A stretch of DNA of 64,000 nucleotides, from positions 1-64,000 of the forward strand of contig NZ_QXHU01000002.1 of the NCBI RefSeq assembly GCF_009663465.1, given 5' to 3'. The notes beneath the pieces are model-generated. The model did not search any database, was not told the origin of the DNA, and saw only the letters and a list, made by a program, of their open reading frames with translations. This DNA is from Riemerella anatipestifer. Lineage in GTDB: Bacteria > Bacteroidota > Bacteroidia > Flavobacteriales > Weeksellaceae. Shown here piece by piece: positions 41,679-50,428 of the stretch. Both the position numbers and the translations under genes were made by a program. Positions within the stretch are counted from its first letter, which is position 1. Each line of letters opens with the position of its first letter.

Positions 41679-43046
41679 ATGGAAAGCCAAGAGTATTCAG
41701 TAGGATTAGACATTGGGACCACCAAGATTGTTGCTATCGTTGGTCGTCGTAATCAGTACGGTAAGATAGAGGTTATGGGAGTAGGGGTGGCTCCTAGTTT
41801 AGGTGTACATAAAGGGATTGTAAACAATATTGCCCAAACCATCAATTCCATTAAAACAGCTGTTAGCGAGGCTCAAAAAAGTGCAGGCGTACCTATTACT
41901 AAGGTAACGGTGGGGATTGCAGGTAAACATATCCGTTCTTTGCAACACTCGGATTATATTATGCGAGAAAATCCAGACCAATACATCACAGAGGAGGATA
42001 TAGAAGAGCTTAAAAATCAAGTTAAGAAATTGGTGATGCTTCCTGGCGAAGAGATTATCCATGTACTTCCACAAGAATATAAGGTAGACTCGGAGGGCGA
42101 AATCCAGGAGCCAATAGGAATGCACGGGAAACGTCTTGAAGCTAATTTCCATGTGGTAGTAGGGCAGATGAGTAGCATTAAAAATATCAGCAGATGCGTT
42201 AAAGAAGCAGGGCTAGAGATGGAGTCGCTTACTTTGGAGCCATTGGCATCGTCCGAAGCAGTTTTGACTAAGGAAGAAAAAGAGGCTGGAGTAGCTATTG
42301 TAGATATAGGTGGTGGTACTACTGATATTGCAATATTTAAGGATAATATTATCCGTCATACTTGTGTTATCCCTTACGGAGGAGGTATTATTACAGAAGA
42401 TATTAAAGATGGCTGTTCTATTATAGAAAAACACGCGGAGCAACTTAAAGTTCGTTTTGGGTCTGCTGTTCCAGAATTGGAGAAGGAGAGTACTTTTGTT
42501 ACCATTCCTGGGCTTCATGGAAGAACTGAAAAAGAAATTTCTCTAAAAACATTGGCTAAAATTATTCATGCCAGAGTGGAAGAAATTTTGGAGATGGTAA
42601 ACACCGAACTTAAAGCCTATGGAGCACACGAGAAAAAAAGAAAACTCATTGCAGGGATTGTGCTTACAGGTGGTGGTTCTAACCTAAAGCATCTAAGACA
42701 ACTCGCAAATTATATCACAGGGTTTGATAGCCGTATAGGTTACGCTAATGAATATATTTCGAACGATAAAAATCAGCATTTAAAAAGCCCTGAATTTGCA
42801 ACATCTATAGGGCTTTTAATGGAAAGTTTGTCTATTAGAGATAAAAAAACTAATTCTTTAGTTCAGGAAGAAGTATCTGTTTCTAGCCAAACAGTTTCTG
42901 ATGAAACCAACCAAGAAGATAAAATTTTAGACAGCGATAAACCAACTCATAATGAGACTGTGATTCAGCAAAATGCCTCTAAAAAGCCTACTATAGGGCA
43001 AAACATCTTAGAAAAGATAAAAAAATTCTTTGAGGAATCGGAATAA
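41679..43046 (+). CDS. ftsA: Cell division protein FtsA
   Basis: 455 residues. Actin-like ATPase that tethers FtsZ to the membrane. Phosphate-1 loop GLDIGTTKIVAIVG, phosphate-2 VAIVDIGGGTTDIAIF, adenosine loop GIVLTGGGSNLKHL. After residue ~385 comes a low-complexity linker and a basic/hydrophobic C-terminal helix (GQNILEKIKKFFEESE) that should be the membrane-targeting helix. Confidence 0.96.
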   Translation: MESQEYSVGLDIGTTKIVAIVGRRNQYGKIEVMGVGVAPSLGVHKGIVNNIAQTINSIKTAVSEAQKSAGVPITKVTVGIAGKHIRSLQHSDYIMRENPDQYITEEDIEELKNQVKKLVMLPGEEIIHVLPQEYKVDSEGEIQEPIGMHGKRLEANFHVVVGQMSSIKNISRCVKEAGLEMESLTLEPLASSEAVLTKEEKEAGVAIVDIGGGTTDIAIFKDNIIRHTCVIPYGGGIITEDIKDGCSIIEKHAEQLKVRFGSAVPELEKESTFVTIPGLHGRTEKEISLKTLAKIIHARVEEILEMVNTELKAYGAHEKKRKLIAGIVLTGGGSNLKHLRQLANYITGFDSRIGYANEYISNDKNQHLKSPEFATSIGLLMESLSIRDKKTNSLVQEEVSVSSQTVSDETNQEDKILDSDKPTHNETVIQQNASKKPTIGQNILEKIKKFFEESE

Positions 43047-43076
43047 TTAAGTAATTTAGTCATTTAAAATGAAGTA

Positions 43077-44882
43077 ATGGAAAATACCAATAAAACAGGT
43101 TTTGAATTTGATTTACCAAAAGGCAACTCATCTATTATCAAGGTGATAGGTGTAGGTGGTGGAGGAAACAATGCCTTAAAACATATGTATGAAAGAGGGA
43201 TTCACGGCGTAGATTTTGTCATTTGTAATACAGATGCCCAAACGCTAAATAACAATCCTGTTTCTAATAAAGTTCAGTTAGGTATCACAACTACAGAAGG
43301 CTTAGGTGCTGGTGCAGACCCAGAAGTGGGAGAAAAGGCTGCAATAGAAAGTATAGACGAAATAAAAAGCACTCTAGGGCAAAATACCAAAATGGTGTTC
43401 ATTACTGCTGGTATGGGTGGTGGTACAGGTACAGGTGCGGCACCTATCATTGCTAAGGCGGCTAAAGAAATGGGTATTTTAACGGTGGCTATCGTTACAG
43501 TTCCGTTTTCTTTTGAAGGAAAAAGAAGATTAGACCAAGCTGAGGCAGGACTAGAGAAACTAAGAAATAATGTGGATTCTCTCATCGTGATAAACAACGA
43601 TAAACTAAGACAACAGTTTGGTAACTTAGGATTTAAACAAGGTTTTTCTAAGGCAGATGAGGTGCTTACCAATGCAGCCAAAGGTATGGCAGAGGTAATT
43701 ACGGGTTCTTTTGTTATCAATATTGACTTCCGTGATGCTAAATCAGTATTACAGAATTCAGGTACAGCCTTGATGTCCACAGGAAGTGCTACGGGTGAGA
43801 AGAGAGCAGAAGAAGCTGTTAAAAAGGCATTAGACTCTCCGCTTCTTAATGATAACAAAATTACAGGAGCTCAAGATGTATTGCTTCTTATTCAGAGTGG
43901 TTCTGATGAGGCTTCTGAAGCTACGATGGACGAAATTGGTCTTATCAACGATTATATCCAAAACGAAGCAGGAAATACAGCTAACATTATCTTTGGTGTA
44001 GGGACAGATGAAGAACTTGGCGATGCTATTAGAGTATTGGTAATTGCTACGGGATTTACTAATGAAAACCACATCAATGCAGGTCCTACGGAAGTAGTTA
44101 AGGTACCATTGCACGAAACGGCAAATTCGGTTAGAAGAGAATCTCCATTTAAAATTTCTTCTGATGCTAAGAATGCAGGACTAGGTTCTGTTGTTACAGA
44201 GAAAAACATCGTGAAGTTAGATGAAGAAGATGATTTTTCTTCGCCACAATTTTCAGCAAATAGATTAAGCGGAGAGCAGTTAGCGGTTCAAGAAGTGCAA
44301 CCAATGACCTATGTTGAAGAGGTTAATGAAGAGTTTGAAGAAGGAAGTAATGAATTAGATTTATTCTCTTATGATGAAGGATACGAAGAACCAAAAGGAA
44401 TATCTTTTACTTTTGAATCAAAAGACGAAAGTAGCATACAACCTACCAAATCTTTATTCTTAGATGAAAGACCTGTAGAGTTCAGCTTTAAAATAAAAGA
44501 AGAAGAGCCTACTCTTGAAGAGGAAGTAAAAACAGTATCTAATAATGTTGTGTCTCAAGAGCCTCAAGTAATTCATGAAGTAGAAGAAAAACCTATATTT
44601 CGTAATGAAGAAATAGCTCAAGAGGAAACGCTTTTTACTTTTATAGAGAAAAAAGTAGAAGACTCTAAAGTACAGGAGAGAAGAAATAAGCTAAAAGAAT
44701 TTAATTCTCGTTACCAAAATGTAGATGAGGAAAATACTTTTGAAACAGTGCCTGCTTTCAGAAGAAAAAACATTAAGTTAGATGATAGCCCTTCTGATGA
44801 GCGTATCAGTAGTTTTTTAGCTGATAACAATGGCAGAGTAGAACTTAGAGAAAACAAATTTTTGAATAAAGATGTAGATTAG
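43077..44882 (+). CDS. ftsZ: Cell division protein FtsZ
   Basis: 601 residues. Tubulin-like GTPase of the division ring. The GTPase core (1-340) has GVGGGGNNA, the tubulin signature ITAGMGGGTGTGAAPI and NIDFRDAKSVL. A long acidic linker (about 345-545) follows. The conserved C-terminal peptide is ETVPAFRRK (556-564), but 37 further residues come after it, ending FLNKDVD, instead of the peptide being the very end. Last gene of the dcw operon, followed by a strong terminator. Confidence 0.97.
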   Translation: MENTNKTGFEFDLPKGNSSIIKVIGVGGGGNNALKHMYERGIHGVDFVICNTDAQTLNNNPVSNKVQLGITTTEGLGAGADPEVGEKAAIESIDEIKSTLGQNTKMVFITAGMGGGTGTGAAPIIAKAAKEMGILTVAIVTVPFSFEGKRRLDQAEAGLEKLRNNVDSLIVINNDKLRQQFGNLGFKQGFSKADEVLTNAAKGMAEVITGSFVINIDFRDAKSVLQNSGTALMSTGSATGEKRAEEAVKKALDSPLLNDNKITGAQDVLLLIQSGSDEASEATMDEIGLINDYIQNEAGNTANIIFGVGTDEELGDAIRVLVIATGFTNENHINAGPTEVVKVPLHETANSVRRESPFKISSDAKNAGLGSVVTEKNIVKLDEEDDFSSPQFSANRLSGEQLAVQEVQPMTYVEEVNEEFEEGSNELDLFSYDEGYEEPKGISFTFESKDESSIQPTKSLFLDERPVEFSFKIKEEEPTLEEEVKTVSNNVVSQEPQVIHEVEEKPIFRNEEIAQEETLFTFIEKKVEDSKVQERRNKLKEFNSRYQNVDEENTFETVPAFRRKNIKLDDSPSDERISSFLADNNGRVELRENKFLNKDVD

Positions 44883-44915
44883 TTTCTACATTTTTGATAC
44901 TTGATTGACTTCTTT

Positions 44916-44953
44916 AAAAACCTCAGAATAGATATTCATTCTGAGGTTTTTTT
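44916..44953. terminator. Bidirectional terminator between ftsZ and the aldehyde dehydrogenase gene
   Basis: A 14-bp stem AAAAACCTCAGAAT (44916-44929) with ATTCTGAGGTTTTT (44938-44951), T runs on both strands, ends the dcw operon and the tamB operon. Confidence 0.95.
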
Positions 44954-44963
44954 ATTGGTAAAA

Positions 44964-46337
44964 CTATATCATTTTCTTTACCCATTCAAAAAACCTGAAA
45001 GGAACGTACTTGAACGGAAGGTCTAAAAATGTTGGTGTGTTTATGATAGCTCTTTCATTACTGAAGGCTAAAAAACTGTACTTTCCGTGATATTTGCCCA
45101 TACCACTATTCCCAACACCACCGAAAGGAAGACGATGATTGGCAATATGCATAAGCGTATCGTTGATACAACCTCCACCCGAACTTGTTTTTGAAATTAC
45201 CTCTTTAGCAGTTTTATTTTTACCAAAATAATACAATGCTAATGGCTTTGCATATTGGTTGATGCACGAGATAGGCTCGTCAATATGGTCGAATGCCATC
45301 ACAGGTAATAAGGGGCCAAAAATTTCCTCTTGCATAATAGCGAAGTGAGGCTCTACATTATCTATAATAGTTGGTGCTATATATTTTTGATTAAAATCTA
45401 CTTCTCCGCCTAAATAGATATTTCCTTCATTAAGAAATTTAGAAAGCCTTTCTACGGATTTATCATTTATAATACGAGGATAAAAAGGACTAGATTTAAC
45501 ATCGGAGCCATACATTTCTTTGATATGGTAGGCTATTTTCTCAAGAAGTTCTTTTTTTACTGAACGGTGTACCCAAAGATAATCTGGAGCGATGCAAGTT
45601 TGTCCAGCATTGATGAGTTTTCCCCACGCAATCCTTTTAGCAGCAAGGTTGAGGTTTGCATCTTTATCCACAATACAAGGGCTTTTGCCACCTAATTCTA
45701 ACACGATAGGCGTTAAATTTTCTGCCGCCGCTTTCATAACCACTTTTCCTAAAGATGGACTTCCTGTAAAGAAAATGAAATCAAAACGTTCCTCTAACAA
45801 GTAGGTGTTGGTTTCTCGTCCACCTTTAACGAGGGTAATGTACTCTTTTGGAAAACATTCTGTTAGCATTTTCTCCACTACATTAGCGAGATTTGGAGCG
45901 TCAGGAGAAGCTTTTAGTAAAGCACAACAGCCAGAGGAAATAGCTCCTACTAGAGGATTGATAAGAAGCTGGAACGGATAATTCCACGGAGAGATAATAA
46001 GAGCCACACCCAAAGGTTCGTAAATGATACGGCTAGATGCAGGAAGTACCGAAATAGGCGACCAAACCCTCTTAGGACGAGCCCAACTTTTTAATTTTTT
46101 TAAATGATAATTAATTTCACTTAGAACAATGCTGATTTCCGTAAGGTAAACCTCTTCTTTAGATTTGTGTAAATCTTTCCATAAGGCTTCTTCTATTTCG
46201 GGCTGATACTTTAGTATGGCTTGTTTTAGTAAAGATAGTTGCTTTAGTCTAAAATCAATAGCCTTGGTTTGTTGAGTCGCAAAAAATGCTTTTTGTTTTT
46301 GGACGAGTGCTGATATTTCGGCTTTTGAAGTTTCCAT
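44964..46337 (-). CDS. Aldehyde dehydrogenase, class-3 type
   Basis: 457 residues, the short (class 3) form. NAD(P) site around FFTGSPSLGKVVMKAAAENL, catalytic Glu in LELGGKSPCIV, catalytic Cys in NAGQTCIAPDYLWV, and EEIFGPLLPV. The C-terminus is hydrophobic and basic (PFRFFEWVKKMI), like membrane-associated fatty aldehyde dehydrogenases. Likely oxidises long-chain or lipid-derived aldehydes. Last gene of the tamB run, 8 bases from the SDR gene. Confidence 0.92.
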   Translation of the reverse strand: METSKAEISALVQKQKAFFATQQTKAIDFRLKQLSLLKQAILKYQPEIEEALWKDLHKSKEEVYLTEISIVLSEINYHLKKLKSWARPKRVWSPISVLPASSRIIYEPLGVALIISPWNYPFQLLINPLVGAISSGCCALLKASPDAPNLANVVEKMLTECFPKEYITLVKGGRETNTYLLEERFDFIFFTGSPSLGKVVMKAAAENLTPIVLELGGKSPCIVDKDANLNLAAKRIAWGKLINAGQTCIAPDYLWVHRSVKKELLEKIAYHIKEMYGSDVKSSPFYPRIINDKSVERLSKFLNEGNIYLGGEVDFNQKYIAPTIIDNVEPHFAIMQEEIFGPLLPVMAFDHIDEPISCINQYAKPLALYYFGKNKTAKEVISKTSSGGGCINDTLMHIANHRLPFGGVGNSGMGKYHGKYSFLAFSNERAIINTPTFLDLPFKYVPFRFFEWVKKMI

Positions 46338-46345
46338 TGGTATAA

Positions 46346-47155
46346 TTATTTTTTATGACCTTTAAAGTCAGCCATTGTTTTATAGATTCCTAGTAAACTT
46401 CCTGCAAACCAATCAAAAAAACGAAGAGGAAATAGTCCTTGACCTATACGAGTTAAACGATAGATATACCTAGGAAGCGTTACCATTTTTCTGTTGTTTT
46501 CTATAGCACTAATGATGGTTTTAGCCGCTTTTTCAGGGTCTAATATAGGTAGAACGGATTTTACACCATCAAACATTCCTGTGTTGATATAGTAAGGCAT
46601 AATAGTGGTTACCTTGATGTTTTTTTTCAACTGTTCCATTTCTAACCTAAGGCAGTCGGACCAACCAACAACAGCCCATTTGCTCCCTGCATATACGGAC
46701 ATTTTGGGATTAGATACCAATCCTGCCGAAGAGGCAATGTTGCAGATATGTCCTGAATTTTGCGTAAGCATATCCTGTAAAAATAGATTAGTAATTACCA
46801 TAGGTGCATTGGTATTGATTTCTATGGTTTTTAAAATATCCTTTTGAGAATGTTCGTGGAAATATTTGCCTACCACAATCCCTGCATTGTTAATTAGAAT
46901 ATCAATATTACCAATCTTTTGTTTAGTTTTTGTGGCGATGTGTTGTACTTCGTCATAATTGGAAACATCTACCTTATATCCGAAGATAGAACCTAGTGAT
47001 GAAAACTGGAGGATAGTTTCATCAATTTTTACTTGGTCAATATCCCAAATAATCACTTTAGCACCTTTCTCCAACGAAAGCCTAGCCATAATTTTCCCGA
47101 TGCCGCTAGCGCCTCCCGTGATGAGGATATTTTTATGCTGAAATTTTTTGTTCAT
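46346..47155 (-). CDS. Short-chain dehydrogenase/reductase
   Basis: 269 residues, classical SDR. Cofactor loop TGGASGIGK (13-21), NNAG motif as ILINNAGIVVG, catalytic SVYAGSKWA (Tyr and Lys) with an upstream Ser in NIASSAG. The C-terminal tail (about 230-269) is aromatic and basic, hinting at membrane association. Next to a class-3 aldehyde dehydrogenase, so lipid alcohol/aldehyde conversion is plausible but not shown. Confidence 0.9.
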   Translation of the reverse strand: MNKKFQHKNILITGGASGIGKIMARLSLEKGAKVIIWDIDQVKIDETILQFSSLGSIFGYKVDVSNYDEVQHIATKTKQKIGNIDILINNAGIVVGKYFHEHSQKDILKTIEINTNAPMVITNLFLQDMLTQNSGHICNIASSAGLVSNPKMSVYAGSKWAVVGWSDCLRLEMEQLKKNIKVTTIMPYYINTGMFDGVKSVLPILDPEKAAKTIISAIENNRKMVTLPRYIYRLTRIGQGLFPLRFFDWFAGSLLGIYKTMADFKGHKK

Positions 47156-47167
47156 ACCTTGAAATAG

Positions 47168-48076
47168 TTAGTATGAAGAAGGCTCTCTTCTGTCAGAAGT
47201 CCATTCGGCATGTAGAGATGGTTGTATTTTTAGTCCTTTACGGTAGGTATAAACTTTGGTAAATACTGCTCCAAAAAAGATGAGTCTGCAAGTATAATTT
47301 ATCCACATCATAATTAGAATAACGGAGCCAGCTGCTCCGAAAGCAGATGTAGGTTTAAAATGGCTGAAGTAAAGACTTAATAGAGATTTACCTAAGGTAA
47401 ACAAAAAAGCAGTAATGAATGAGCCTACCCATACAGAATGCCAAGAGAGTTGGACATCGGGAAGGACTTTAAACATAAGAGCAAACAGTAGAACAACAAT
47501 AAGGAAACCCACAAGTATATTTATGATTTGTATAATATAGTAGGTTTCTAGCCCTAGGTGTTGAGAGATAAAATCATTAGTTAGCCCTATAAGTGTAGAT
47601 AAAATCATTGTAATCATCATTAGAAAGCCAATAATGAGTATCATTCCTAGTGAATTTGCACGGTCTACTAGAAATTTGAGTATAGCCTTTTGGGGAGCTG
47701 CTTTTACACCCCATAATTCATTGAGAGACTTTTGAAGTTGAAAAAATAGGGTTGTCGCCCCAAAAATGAGAGTTACCACTCCAATAATTCTCATAATAAT
47801 TCCGTCTTGGTCTATCATAGAAGATATTAAGATACCATCTAAACTTTTGGCGGTATCTTCTCCCATAATTTTTGTAACCTCTTGTAATATTTTTTGTTGA
47901 AAATTGGTATCTCCGAAAATAATCCCCATAACCCAAATTAAAATTATAAGTAATCCAGGTATGGAAAATATAGCATAGTAAGCAATTCCTGCCGCATCTC
48001 TATCTGCATTTGAGTTGCTCCAATCTGCTCCTGCTTTTCTAATGGTTTCCCAGTAAAATTTAAGATTATCTTTCAT
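47168..48076 (-). CDS. YihY/virulence factor BrkB family membrane protein
   Basis: 302 residues with about six membrane helices. Family marks: RDAAGIAYYAIFSIPGLLII, LNELWGVKA, GSFITAFLFTLGKSLLSLYF, and FGAAGSVILIMMWINYTCRL. Once called RNase BN in error; proposed to act in envelope lipid or transport functions, true role unknown. Third gene of the tamB run, 13 bases from tamL. Confidence 0.92.
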   Translation of the reverse strand: MKDNLKFYWETIRKAGADWSNSNADRDAAGIAYYAIFSIPGLLIILIWVMGIIFGDTNFQQKILQEVTKIMGEDTAKSLDGILISSMIDQDGIIMRIIGVVTLIFGATTLFFQLQKSLNELWGVKAAPQKAILKFLVDRANSLGMILIIGFLMMITMILSTLIGLTNDFISQHLGLETYYIIQIINILVGFLIVVLLFALMFKVLPDVQLSWHSVWVGSFITAFLFTLGKSLLSLYFSHFKPTSAFGAAGSVILIMMWINYTCRLIFFGAVFTKVYTYRKGLKIQPSLHAEWTSDRREPSSY

Positions 48077-48089
48077 AATGGTCTTTTTT

Positions 48090-50411
48090 CTAAAAAGGAT
48101 AGCCTATGGCTATGTTTAGGATTAGGTTATCTTTTCTCCAAGAAGAATTGTTAAAATCAATATGGTTAAATCTCCATCGTTCCCCTTTGTTATAATAGGG
48201 TACTCTTATAGGAATGGCAAGATCCGTCCTTAGTACAAATATATTAAAATCAAATCGAAGTCCTAAGCCTCCTCCTATAGCAATTTCAGAAGCCCAATCT
48301 TTACCAAACTTAGCACCTGGGCGAGTAGGATCATCATTGATAAGCCAAATGTTACCAGCATCTAAAAAGAGACCTAAGTTAAGAAAACGATAGAGGTTTA
48401 AACGATATTCTAAATTAGTTTCTAGCCTAATATCTCCTGCTTGGTCTAAAAAGAAACTACCTTGTTGGTTTCTTGGGTCATAACTACCTGGACCTAGTGT
48501 CCTAGCTCTAAAGGCTCTTATACTATTACTTCCTCCCACGAAAAATTGTCTAGAAAAAGGCACTGTGAGAGAATTACCATAAGGATAAGCTAATCCCATC
48601 ATTAATCTTGCAGTCAAAGTATTTTTAGAGTTTATATTGTAGTAATAGCGAAAGTCTGTGTCCAATTTCGCATACTGGCTAAAGGGTACTCCTAGTATGG
48701 TTTTTTGTCTTCCTTCTTTTGCATTTGCATTGGATAATAGCCCTGTAAGGTTAGCTGATAAATCGGCTAATCCGTGAAAATAGAACTGATGTGTTCTAGG
48801 TATGATGGTATTGGTGTATGTGTACTGATACACAGGTCCAAAAACCAACTGTTTTTCTATAGCTCTAGCTAAACTAGGATAAAGATTTGCTAAAGATTGA
48901 TATTCTTCTGAAATATTCTGAGGGTTAACATAAGTGGCGCTAAATATCTTAAGGTCGTGTTCTCTCTCTGCATTTTCTTTCCATAAATAGCCAAAGGAGG
49001 TACTAAAGTTATGCAGAGTATACTGCCCCGTTCTACGCTGATAGTCGTATCCTAGATTTACTTGTGTCCTTGGTACAAATTCTGAACTGGTATGAAACTT
49101 AAAAGGAGCTATAATCTTTGGAAAAGTAAGTTGAGCATTGCCTCCAAATCTTAATATATTGCTGAAAGCTCTCGGTCCTCCAGCTTGCACATCAATCCCT
49201 CCATAAGCAGTAATCCTTAGTTGCTCTGCCCCTCTAAATAAGTTTCTGTGAAGCCAGTTGATATTTATCTCTCCACCGTTAAAATTTGCAGAGTTGGTTT
49301 TGCCTAATGCTTCCATACGGAATGATTGAAAATTGTTTGGAGTAAGTAGGTAGTAAGCATCAAACTTGTTGTTTAGAGAATCCGAAATGATAAACTGGTT
49401 TTTAACAAATTTAAAAACGCCCAAATTTATGAGTCTTTTAAGTGTAAGATTATGGTCTCGTCTATTATAAAATTCACCTGAATGAAAATACATCACCTTA
49501 TCAAAAATCTGAGGTTTGAATTTTTTTTCGGGGTCTACAATGTACATATCTTTGTAGACTTCTAGTCCATTGGTTGTGGTAGGAATGGCTATGCTTCCTC
49601 GCTCTATATTTTGTATGCTATAATCGGGGTAAATAATTACTTTATCTATACTAAACTTTTTTTTACTAAGTTCTGGAGTTTGGTCTTTTAGTTTTACATT
49701 GACTGCAACTTTGTTGTTTCCTATAGTGCTATCCGCTTGAATAATAATGTTATCTGGACTAAAATAATAATATCCATTCTCCTTCATATAAGTATCTATG
49801 CGGAGTCTTTCTTTTTTTATTATTTCGAGATTATAAGGTTCTTGTGGTTTTATTAGGCTTTGTTTTTGTGTAGCTTTTATATCTTCCATTACCTCTTCGT
49901 TAGTATTAGATAGGAAGTTTACGGTATCTATAAAATATCTATTGTAAGGAGTTATAGTATATAAAACCTTAGCAGTTCTACCTTTTGTAAGGGTGTCATA
50001 TTTTGCTTTAGTATTAAAATAACCAATATTTTCTGCATAATTAACTGCAATTTCTTTATTAAATTCTCTATCCACACCCTGCAGAAGAATAGGTTTTTCT
50101 CCTAATTTATTTTTAATCCAATATCGCAGACCTTTATTTTGTTTAGTTTCTCCCGCCCATTTATAAAAATACAATCTAGGGCGCATTCCCAAAAACGAAG
50201 CATTAGGTTTAGGAGAAAGTTGACTCTCTGTGCCTTTTTTCAGTTCAGAAATATCACCTTTGTTTAATCGGTCTGATTTTATTTTGACCTTAGCTCCAGT
50301 ATATAAAATTTCTCCTTCTTTAAGAGTAGAGGCTCCAGAGCATCCTGTGACAAAAATACCAGTATAAACAATGTATATTAGTATTGAATATCGTTTGATT
50401 ATATGTTTCAT
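48090..50411 (-). CDS. tamL: TamL: lipidated Omp85-family partner of TamB
   Basis: 773 residues. It begins with a lipoprotein signal, lipobox FVTGC (Cys24), the feature that sets the Bacteroidota TamL apart from proteobacterial TamA. POTRA-like repeats run to about 350 and the C-terminal barrel has FFVGGSNSIRAFRARTLGPG, the Omp85 loop, and ends in a phenylalanine. With TamB, 17 bases upstream in the operon, it should help phospholipid transfer or outer membrane protein assembly. Confidence 0.92.
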   Translation of the reverse strand: MKHIIKRYSILIYIVYTGIFVTGCSGASTLKEGEILYTGAKVKIKSDRLNKGDISELKKGTESQLSPKPNASFLGMRPRLYFYKWAGETKQNKGLRYWIKNKLGEKPILLQGVDREFNKEIAVNYAENIGYFNTKAKYDTLTKGRTAKVLYTITPYNRYFIDTVNFLSNTNEEVMEDIKATQKQSLIKPQEPYNLEIIKKERLRIDTYMKENGYYYFSPDNIIIQADSTIGNNKVAVNVKLKDQTPELSKKKFSIDKVIIYPDYSIQNIERGSIAIPTTTNGLEVYKDMYIVDPEKKFKPQIFDKVMYFHSGEFYNRRDHNLTLKRLINLGVFKFVKNQFIISDSLNNKFDAYYLLTPNNFQSFRMEALGKTNSANFNGGEININWLHRNLFRGAEQLRITAYGGIDVQAGGPRAFSNILRFGGNAQLTFPKIIAPFKFHTSSEFVPRTQVNLGYDYQRRTGQYTLHNFSTSFGYLWKENAEREHDLKIFSATYVNPQNISEEYQSLANLYPSLARAIEKQLVFGPVYQYTYTNTIIPRTHQFYFHGLADLSANLTGLLSNANAKEGRQKTILGVPFSQYAKLDTDFRYYYNINSKNTLTARLMMGLAYPYGNSLTVPFSRQFFVGGSNSIRAFRARTLGPGSYDPRNQQGSFFLDQAGDIRLETNLEYRLNLYRFLNLGLFLDAGNIWLINDDPTRPGAKFGKDWASEIAIGGGLGLRFDFNIFVLRTDLAIPIRVPYYNKGERWRFNHIDFNNSSWRKDNLILNIAIGYPF

Positions 50412-50428
50412 TATAATGAAGATATCTA

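Noticed and set aside
43274-43858. 194-codon minus-strand ORF within ftsZ
   Set aside because: Shadow of the ftsZ reading frame; no family features and the plus-strand gene is certain.
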